Shown here: positions 56,118 to 64,000 of the stretch, one piece after another
Numbering within the stretch: the first letter of the stretch is position 1
Layout: each line of letters starts with the position of its first letter
Assembly (NCBI RefSeq): GCF_000224145.3
Contig: NC_020175.2
Coordinates: 223,652 to 287,651, forward strand
Origin: Ciona intestinalis
Lineage: Eukaryota > Chordata > Ascidiacea > Phlebobranchia > Cionidae
Direction: 5' to 3'
Length of the DNA stretch: 64,000 nucleotides
Made by a program: the position numbers and the translations under genes
Notes under the pieces: model-generated
What the model saw: the letters and a program-made list of their open reading frames with translations, nothing else
The model's database searches: none
What the model was told of the DNA's origin: nothing

Positions 56118-56753
56118 TATAAACTTTGTAACAAAACAATAAAGATGCGTTATATATAAATAAATACCACTGCAAGAAAAGATTAAAATTAAAAATGTTG
56201 CAACCGAATGAAATTTATAAATTTTTTAGGTGTGTTACGTGAACGAATTTTAGGTGCGACTGACCAGACTGGTGTAGGATTTCTTAACAGTTTTATGACA
56301 TATAAAAACTAATATAATTAAACAATTAGAACGGATAATGCTTGAATACACTAACGTTTTGACCACAATAATCAAATACACCAACATTACTCAACCATGC
56401 ACCACAAGAACTGCCGATCTTATACAATATTCGGGCGGATTTAACAAACAGGAGAAAAGGCGCACTCGCGCCACGACGACCAATCATGCTCAAGGGTGGT
56501 TTAGCAGGAGACGTATCAACTCAACACAAAAGTCAGTAACAACGAGAGTAAAAATAGAAACAGTGCAGAAGGACGCCACACCAAAATAGACACAAAGGCC
56601 AACATTCAACACAATAAAACAATACGTCACAGTCACAGGTGTCAATCATTGAATTGGCATTTCTTTATCTTTTGGGTTAAATGCTGATGGAGGTTTTTTA
56701 ATTGGCAGATACGTTCTATGATATGTATTTATCCTGCTTGGTTTTCAATATTT

Positions 56754-59322
56754 TTAGATACGACATCCAGTATTTACGTAACCCATTTTTACTGACAATG
56801 TTCTCGAATTGCTGCTGCTTCCCGCAGTGTTCCCCTGCATGTTTCGATCAGTTGCAACACGATTGCTGTTTGTAATGTGTCCAACGTTAAGGCTTGAAAC
56901 GTTGCGTAGTTCATACGCGAATGTAAATAAGTAGATTATTGCTGAGTAGACAAGGAACCATTCTGAAACAGTAGCAACCATGTACAAAGTTTCAGATGAT
57001 CTGTCGATCTGTAATGAGTTGGTTCAGTAATGTTAAACCAGTATATATATATAATATGTGTATGTGTGTGTTTTGTATGCTTATGAGTTAACCTGACGCT
57101 CATAGTTAAGTTGGTGCAGTTATTGCAGTGTGTGGATACGCAGACATCAACTTTTGGTTGGTTTGGTCATTTATATCCTCGTGGGTAGAAACTAAATTAT
57201 TTTATTCATATCAGGCAATAGTAATTCTTATTAGCGCAGTGTAGAAAAGCGTGCGACGATCAAGACGTTGATAAATTCGCTTTTGAACTAAATCCGAAAC
57301 ATTGGCTTTAGTGTATAGGCAGCTGTATAGTTATAGCAGCGTGCAATTATATAATCCTTATAATAGTATTAGATTAATTAGAAAGTAAATATTAAATACA
57401 GTACTGAGGTAAGATGGATACTGTTAAAATAGAATAACATCCCGTATTTCCTGATCGTGTTTTTTAACAAAGTCCGTTTACAGTCGTGAAGATGCGGATA
57501 TATAAATTTGTTAATGGTTTTTGTTTACCAAAAGGTACGGGAAAACAGAACCATACAAGAACCATCTTACCCCAACCTACTTTATTTAAACAAAACTAAG
57601 ATGCTTCTTACTTACCCTAGCCAGAATAATTCCTATAAGAACTATCCACCGTGGAGTTTGGAGGTTAAGGGAACATCAGGATGGCGTGATGCATATGTGT
57701 GTTACTGTGTTATCTTATTATTATACTTGGTTATTCGTTAGCTAAATTATATCGGAAAAGTAGTTGTAGCTAAATATGCCTTATCTATCAACAGTCGTTA
57801 CAGGGGCAACGACAGTCGTAACACGGGTTTTCTGTTCTATACACCTAGCTCGCTTACAAGTTATACCCTGTATATAACTTTTTAAGTATAAATTGTCCAT
57901 TCTCTTAAGACTTATAGGGTCTTATAGCGAGGCATTCCATATAGGACCTGGGAATCAGGCTGGAGTTGCCCATTTCCCCAAACGGAAGTGGTTATAACGC
58001 GTGTGTTCTGTTTTCATACATTTTGATCGCTTACTGTCTGTGCGGTTGAGGACTAATGGTTTAGGCCAGATTTGTCTCGTTATTCCATTTTCTTATATAT
58101 AACGCCATAATAACTATTTTAAAAGGATACACACAACACCAGATGCAGTCCCTGTAGCGGCCAGTAGGAACCTTAAAGCTACTACCGTCTTATGTGTAGC
58201 AAGTCTGCACGATAATATGAAAACTAGCCAACTGTATATAACGGATCCCACGAACGCTATGCCGGCTCCGATCCAATGCGGAACTGGGACCAAATTCCAC
58301 TGTTTGGAAAAATACATGAAATTCTGGTTAGTGTGCTAAAAATGTCTAGGTAGCCGTGACTTTGGGTCATTGGTCAACTCTGACTTGGTTACCAAAATAA
58401 TCGCGTTTTAAACAATATAATCAACGCTATTTTAGGTTCGTATAAGGGTACGGTTGTATAATTATGTAAATATCATTTGTTTACCATCAGATTTGGACGC
58501 GAAACAAGATTAAAACAAATATCTTCGTGAGATCATCTAACTACAGCCTATTACTTATAAAACTGGTTTTTCTTTTGGAGCTGGAAAACGACCCATATAT
58601 AGGGTAAATAATTTGGCTATTTATTACGTATGCAACTTTCGGGGAATACCCACCTGGAAAGCACCCACCATCGTTAGGCCAAAACAGGAAATGCCGCCAA
58701 TAATTATAGCAGCTGTATTGACACGTGATCCTGGAATGTGGTGATCGACGAATCTAGTGAAAAAATAAATGTTTTCTTTGCGTGGTGGGGCAACAGCAGT
58801 GGTTATAAGACGGGTGTTCCATTTCATACATCACCACTTAACTCTATTAGTGGGCTAAATCGTAATAATAGTATGTTTAAACCCTACTATATATCAAGCG
58901 TCCTTACTTGTAATACGAAAACATTGTAAGCAACAGAAATATCGCAGCCCATGTTAAAAATAAGGTGAACAAACAACTTTCCGGGGGGGTTCCCCCTGTG
59001 TTGCTGACGTACGGCCACAGCGGAGGCGACACCACGTGGCCGCTTGTAACTGCTATGCCGTAGCTGTGATAGAAAAGTTAGAATTTAAAACAAGTTAAAA
59101 ATAGCTGTTTTGGTAAAAACACGTAAATTTTAATATACTAAAGTTTCGTTTTCCATCCGCCAAGTTATACACAAGATAATTGTATGCGGTCAGACACGTA
59201 TATAGGGTGACGGGCTAGAATTTAATGAGAATTATATAAACTTACCAAATAAAGAATCCCACCCCCATTAGTAAAAATACTGCTGTAGGAAAATATACGA
59301 AAGACTTGACGACTCCCGGCAT
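56754..59322 (-). CDS. DRAM: DRAM-family autophagy modulator (DRAM1/DRAM2-like)
   Basis: Multi-span membrane protein of the Frag1/DRAM/Sfk1 family; vertebrate DRAMs sit in lysosomal membranes and promote autophagy. Minus-strand exons: 59246-59322, 58908-59063, 58654-58753, an exon from 58299 down to about 58150, and last exon 56754-57008 or slightly shorter. Exon 1: FPTAVFLLMGVGFFIW. Exon 2: YGIAVTSGHV, PYVSNTGGTPPESCLFT and a second span, matching the family signature YISDTGTxxPExCLF. Exons 3-4: spans with GGISCFGLTMVGAFQ and HWIGAGIAFVGSVIYSW, then VALRFLLAATG. Last exon: MVATVSEWFLVYSAIIYLFTF, matching the family's AEW last span, then a Ser/Asn-rich tail. The junction between exon 4 and the last exon is unresolved: exon 4 reads into a stop, and a 17 bp microexon near 57.61 kb with a GTAAGTAAG donor would close the frame. 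Which vertebrate DRAM it is closest to is not resolved. Confidence 0.88.
57400..57582. mobile_element. MITE, second subfamily (GAGGTAAGATGGATAC)
   Basis: ACTGAGGTAAGATGGATACT start, GAACCATCTTACCCCAACC end. The interior is related to the common family (CCTGATCGTGTTTT) but termini differ. In a DRAM intron. Confidence 0.7.
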
Positions 59323-59936
59323 CACTTTTTGTGTTAGATTTTAAGCTTAATGTCAGAATATTAAAATATTCCAGGCGGACTTATTAATAGAAATACATTT
59401 TAGATTTTAAATTTGTTCTTACAGATATTATTTGGGCTTACTACTTAACTGGGAACTTTTAATACACCTCTGCTTTTTCTACACAGCACCTATACTTATA
59501 TACAAAGCAGGTATTTAATTATACGAGTTGCCTTTAAAAAAAGAAAGCTATCTACGGCTATGAACATGTTTACTGTCGTTTACTCTTCATTGTAATATCC
59601 AGCCTGACTTTTAATATCCAGTCGTAATCTTTTATGTTACAATATATTTATATTGCGCATTGTAGAACACCTGTGTGAGAAGGCACTTGGACATCCAAGG
59701 CATTATGCCATATGTGTGTTTAAATAGAAATAGAAACCTGGGCTATCTCGTGAAAAAATTATATTACACAAACCCTAATATTGACATACAAACAGCAAAT
59801 TTCCAAGATCGCGCGACAATCAATGGACTTGATTTACCAAGGGATTGTACTCGCATTGTTACGACATTCTCGAAGGTTTACGACTTGTGTCAATAACCTG
59901 GACGTGAAGGGCGAACCAAGTGCTTATGTATTTTTG

Positions 59937-60230
59937 TGGTGTAAGATGGATACTATTGGCGCATAACATCCCATATAGTAGGGTGGGCTAAGACGGGACA
60001 CCTTTAGCACATAATATCCAAATATCCTGATCGTGTTTTAAACAATTAGAATGGGTCTATGGGAGTCGTGAGGATACGGTTTTATAATTTTTTAAATCTT
60101 CTTTGTTCACTAACAAATGGGACAAGAAAACAGAATAAAAAGGTGTCCCATGTTACCCTACCCTATTATATATCATAACGTTTTATAGTACTCTAGGGAA
60201 AGATGGATACTGTTGGCACTTAAAATGCAG
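59937..60230. mobile_element. Nested MITEs: common type inside second-subfamily copy
   Basis: GTAAGATGGATACTATTGGC at 59941 belongs to the second subfamily. At 59974-60170 a complete common-family MITE (TATAGTAGGGTGGGCTAAG to CCCTACCCTATTATA) follows, and GGGAAAGATGGATACTGTTG at about 60197 restarts the second type. Confidence 0.7.
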
Positions 60231-60239
60231 TCGTAAAAG

Positions 60240-60317
60240 TTACATACATGGTAACTTGTAAGCGGGCACGAGGTATATGAAACGGAACATCCGTGTTATA
60301 ACGAGTGTTGTTTTTTG
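60240..60317 (-). mobile_element. SINE tail fragment
   Basis: GGTAACTTGTAAGCGGGCAC, GAGGTATATGAAACGGAACA, GTGTTATAACGAG, matching the 3' domain of the SINE at 60749-61077. Confidence 0.65.
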
Positions 60318-60645
60318 GCCATTTCGATTTTTGTTCACAAATAACGCGAACATTTGTTGAATCGTGCGATTGAACCTCTCAGCCAAACCTGGAGAATGAG
60401 GATGGTATGGCGTATTCTTAAACTGGAGTAACCGACAGATTTCCTGGAACAGCAAGGAATTAAAATCACACCCTGGACATATAGGCGGCGGTGGATATTC
60501 CCTGTGTCGATCCAATGAAACACCAATGTTTTCCGCCATAAATCAGGTAATCTTTTCGCGATAATGTCCGCATAATCTAAAACAAACTGTTTAAACCGCG
60601 CGTACTGGTCGTTCGTTAAACCTTTTAACGGAGTCAATCACAGAT
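60318..60645 (-). mobile_element. Fossil Ty3/gypsy-like LTR retroelement fragment (integrase region)
   Basis: Reading on the minus strand shows the core of a retroelement integrase (tPYHP and ERFNRT type signature). Only a few hundred bases remain; no LTRs, capsid or polymerase parts are seen beside it. It is broken at several points and clearly inactive. Moderately old, since the integrase signature is still easy to read. Flanked by SINE pieces. Confidence 0.7.
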
Positions 60646-60748
60646 GCCAGATATTCGGGGAATATTATAGGTTTGGGCTTCGTTTTTTCTATTTTCAGTG
60701 AGTTTAATGTTCTTGCAAAACAAAGTTATTACCCGAGGTTGGCTAACT

Positions 60749-61077
60749 TGGCGCCGTAGCACAGTTGGTCAGCGCGCCTGCCTCTAACCTAGAGGTAATG
60801 GGTATAAGGCGCTTCGCTTCTATACCATCCTGGGCGTATGTGTCCTTGGCCAAGACACTTAACGGCAATTACTGCAATCCAGTGGTCACTAATAGGTTGT
60901 CTAAATTATCAGACATACAAAAAAATCAAAAAAATCCTAACAAATATTCACCCACAAAGTTACATAGCCTACATGGTAACTCGTAAGCTGGCACGAGGGG
61001 TATGAAACAAACCACACGTGTTTAACGACTGTCGTTTTCCGGCCACGCAAGGATAAAGTAAGTTACATTCATGCATT
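60749..61077 (+). mobile_element. tRNA-headed SINE, most complete copy
   Basis: Head GGCGCCGTAGCACAGTTGGT, CAGCGCGCCTGCCTCTAACC (A-box half); degenerate B box GGGTATAAGGC. Body GGGCGTATGTGTCCTTGGCC, GACACTTAACGGCAATTACT, CCAGTGGTCACTAATAGGTT, an A-rich linker, then tail GTAACTCGTAAGCTGGCACG, GTTTAACGACTGTCG, AAGTTACATTCAT. Probably the composite SINE described from Ciona, though I cannot check the name. Confidence 0.85.
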
Positions 61078-61272
61078 CAACTTTAAAGACAATATATGCG
61101 GTGTTTACATAGTTTGTGCATCGACATAAATTTCATTTACCATCTACTCTAGCATAAACATCACAATGGTTAAAGTGGGTAGGGCAGGGGTTTCCCCTTT
61201 TGCAAAACAAAAAGCAATACATCATTAAATTACGTCAAGTTGTTTGGTTACTTAAATACATATTGTGTGATA

Positions 61273-63967
61273 ATGGTAAAATCGAATCTAATATTTCGTC
61301 AGGTAAGTTAAATGTTGTTGACTTGTTTTGCAAAAATAATAAAACTTATTACGAGTTGTTTAGTTTTAACATTACTGTTGTGTTTTTAACTTAAAATGTT
61401 GTTTTTTTGCAGTTGTTTGATTCGGACACATCAACATACACGTATTTGCTTGGATGTGAAAAAACCAAAGATGCCATGATCATTGAACCTGTACTTGAAT
61501 GTGTAAGTTTGAATGCTATAAATGTTCTTCCATGTTTTATCTATTAATGAACGTTGTGTGTTTATGTTGTATCTGTTCCTCTTTTTGTTTATCAAACTAT
61601 TTAAAACCAAACTACATGTTGTTTAGGTTGAAAGAGATTTAAAACTTGTGAATGAGCTTGGGTTGAATCTAATATATGGAGGTGAGTTTTATCAGGTTTT
61701 TTATGTACTATATATATATATAGGTATATATATAACTTATAATAACATTTACTTCAAACTGTTACATATTAGTAAATGGTCTAGGCCCAGTCTGCAGAGT
61801 ATGGCAGTTCCTGACGAGATCTCGCGCGTGCAAGACGGTTATTTTTCGCGTGCACGCGTGCTATCATTAAAAATCTGCCAGCAAAGCATGCACATTTCAA
61901 GCCACGTTAGGAAATCTTACCTATTAATTTAATACGTATTTTTTTTTCTTTATTTAATTAATTGGCGTGCGTGGGACAAATTGTGGGGTGCATTACCAAA
62001 AGTCGGTAAAAAATCGCGCGTACACCTGCCATACTCTGCAGTCTGGCTCTAGGCTTGACGCTGCTATCATTGTTGGTGTATGTGTCCTTGGACAAGACAC
62101 TTACAGACAAACCATGATTCCGTCTCCCCGTATGGCAGATGGACATTTGTCTTCTAAGTCCATGAAACAAATGACAGAATATTCTTTCACTTAATATTGG
62201 CCTCTTGGTTTGTAATTGGCTGTCATTTGCTAATTATAGTTGTTAGTTATGATATATTGATATATAGTGAAAGTATGCATATTAGATAGGCTAGCCTAAT
62301 GAAGTTACACTCTGAATCTGGGCAGTCATTAACGCAATAATGATGTATAGTGTATCACTGTCTCTGTGGGGTAAGATGGATACTACCACTATAAGCAAAT
62401 AACATCCCATATTTCCTACTCGTGTTTAACAAGTAACTACATTCCTTTGAAGTTGTAAGAATGCGGTTGTATAATTACGTAAATATTCATTGTTTACTAC
62501 CATATGTAAAGATAAGTGAGAATGAAAACATGAACCATCTTACCCCAAGCTACTGTATTAAAGTAACTGTCAACCTGTCACTTTACTTGTGTAAGCTATT
62601 GCATGCAATACTATACAGTTAACACGCATGTACACACTGATCACACCACTGGCACTGGTCAGATCAAGAAGTCTATACCAAACTGTAAATCGGTGTTGGG
62701 AGCAAATAGTGGTGGAAAAGCTGATCTTTATTTGAAAGATGGAGATAATCTGTTGGTTGGAAACTTGGTATGTTCTGTTTAAAAATAAGTAAGTAGTTAT
62801 GGTGTGGACACACTTACTAAATTAGATGAGCCTTGAACCTGGTGTCCTTTGGTTGCGTTGCAAAAATTACTTACATGTATGGAGATTGGTTTATAAGTTT
62901 TGTTGAATGTGTGACATAGTTTTCCGTAATTAAACGATAAAGAATAATATGAGTTGAAATAAACTTAGATATTTTACTTAGACGGTTGAATGTCGATACA
63001 CACCTGGTCATACTCTGGGTTGTTTCACGTTTGTTCTTCATGAAGATCGAATCGCTTTTACCGGGGATGCTGTCTTTGTCAGGGGGTGTGGGAGGACTGA
63101 CTTACATCACAGTAACTATTAGAAAATTTGTAAAAAATAGTTGCATTACAGAAGGCTATTTGTGGGGAAAAATAAAAAAGGCATTTTACCCTATTAAGTC
63201 AAGCTAAATTTGCTGTTGTATTTTGTAAAGTAGTTGTATGTTTAAACCTGTGCCAGCTATAAAACTTGCCCTCATTATGGCTGGGATACTTTGAGCTGCT
63301 TTCTTTTTTGTAAGTTTCAAATGATTTATATCAACATTACTATTGGTGGCAACCTGGGGTGGTGTGCGAAAGTTGTGTTTTCTGCATTAATCAGTAACAT
63401 TACAACCAAAGTTAGATTTGTTTCACAGGAATGGCTATCTATCTTCACCTGTCTCCCTGCATTTTAAAAAGTTTTATTATGATATGGCATTAAGCAGATA
63501 TGATTATTGTATTTTATTCTTAGGTTGTGCGAAAACTCTGTACCACTCCGTGCACAGCAAAATATTCTCATTACCCTCAGATTATAAACTTTATCCAGCT
63601 CATGATTATAAAGGTGAGGTTTGTAAGAAATCTAGTTTGGCCATTATGTTAAAAAATGTAATCACCCACAGGCCACCAAGTAGCATACATAGTAACTTGT
63701 AAGCTGGGGGTGACATTGTTAAAATGCAGTTCCATGTATATTTGTCAAACATAGGGAACCCCATTAATGAATGTGGTGAATGCAATATACTTTGTCTCTG
63801 CTTGATGACATGACACCCTAGCCAGCTTAACATTACGTCTTATATTGAAGGTATGAGTGTGACAACGGTGGGTGAAGAGAAACTTTACAATCCACGATTA
63901 ACTAAAACTGTTGATGAGTTTGTGCAAATAATGAGCAATCTTAAACTAGATTTACCAAGGAGAATAG
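61273..63967 (+). CDS. ETHE1: Persulfide dioxygenase ETHE1 (3' end outside window)
   Basis: Non-haem iron enzyme of the metallo-beta-lactamase fold that oxidises glutathione persulfide in mitochondrial sulfide detoxification. Exons: 61273-61302, 61413-61502, 61627-61681, 62619-62767, 62982-63111, 63524-63613, 63851-63967, all phase-consistent. Landmarks: [25 protein letters not shown], the metal motif [12 protein letters not shown] (HxHxDH), [54 protein letters not shown] and [16 protein letters not shown]. The match to human ETHE1 is close throughout. The first exon gives only [10 protein letters not shown] before the conserved domain, so no mitochondrial presequence is visible; an unseen upstream exon or a cytosolic form are both possible. 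The last exon (C-terminal ~20 residues) lies past the right edge. Confidence 0.94.
61787..62047. mobile_element. hAT-like non-autonomous element (261 bp) in ETHE1 intron
   Basis: Terminal inverted repeats of about 21 bp (CCAG(T/A)CTGCAGAGTATGGCA) and a flanking 7 bp direct repeat TCTAGGC (61780-61786, 62048-62054). Internal CGCGCGTGCAAG/CGTGCACGCG hairpin-like sequence; no coding capacity. CAG-type ends suggest hAT. Confidence 0.75.
62360..62557. mobile_element. MITE, second subfamily
   Basis: GTGGGGTAAGATGGATACTA start, GAACCATCTTACCCCAAGC end. In ETHE1 intron 3. Confidence 0.75.
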
Positions 63968-64000
63968 GTAATATAAGTAGCTTTGCAAGGGACCAAGCTG

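Noticed and set aside
56338-56589. 83-aa basic open frame
   Set aside because: No recognisable motif; biased composition only.
59675-59896. 73-aa open frame upstream of the DRAM start
   Set aside because: Overlaps nothing recognisable and shows no splice or family support.
1-64000. CRISPR arrays, operons, prokaryotic features
   Set aside because: The window is spliced metazoan DNA; no regularly spaced direct repeats were seen.

Overview
The window looks like nuclear DNA of a tunicate, most likely the sea squirt Ciona. The genes are metazoan (TBP, GnT-IV, DRAM, ETHE1, NT5DC1, astacin/TSP1 proteins) with short GT-AG introns. Non-coding DNA is AT-rich and filled with one family of ~180-200 bp inverted-repeat MITEs and a tRNA-headed SINE, both typical of Ciona as far as I recall. 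The genus is inferred, not proven. Only coding exons could be predicted, from splice signals, phase and homology; UTRs were not called.

Layout. 1.0-1.9 kb: a SERTA-domain-like gene (-). 3.4-6.5 kb: complete TBP gene (-, 8 exons). 7.8-12.7 kb: GnT-IV (MGAT4)-like glycosyltransferase (+), apparently lacking an internal block and its C-terminal part. 14.3-17.6 kb: two full-length 7SL (SRP) RNA copies (-), with an orphan exon and a transposon nested inside a MITE between them. 18.4-23.4 kb: a receptor with class II cytokine receptor architecture (+, 8 exons, 486 aa). 23.6-26.4 kb and 29.9-35.1 kb: two paralogous secreted TSP1/EGF-like genes (-), with a partial CUB-domain fragment on the other strand between them. 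36.4-37.7 kb: two more 7SL copies (+), one 5'-truncated, in an inverted segmental duplication of the 14-15 kb region. 38.3-54.7 kb: a predicted type II membrane protein (+, about 23 exons, about 1,144 aa) with an antistasin-like motif, an astacin domain whose catalytic residues are replaced, about nine TSP1 modules and FG-GAP-like repeats. An intronless NT5DC1 gene (-) is nested in its largest intron. 56.8-59.3 kb: DRAM-family gene (-). 60.3-60.6 kb: fossil of a Ty3/gypsy-like element. 61.3 kb to the right edge: ETHE1 persulfide dioxygenase (+), last exon outside the window.

How the genes relate. Housekeeping genes (TBP, 7SL, NT5DC1, ETHE1, DRAM) are interleaved with a 36 kb run of extracellular or receptor genes: a cytokine-receptor-like protein, two small TSP1/EGF secreted paralogs and a large TSP1/astacin-like pseudoprotease. 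The TSP1 modules in all three genes sit on exons whose phases allow duplication in frame. This explains a one-unit versus four-unit difference between the paralogs and a recent, silent-site-only exon duplication in the large gene. No functional link between these neighbours is shown by the sequence. The strongest candidates for something undescribed are the cytokine-receptor-like gene in an invertebrate chordate, the membrane astacin pseudoenzyme, and the 7SL cluster with a CRE/GC/TATA-like promoter at constant spacing.
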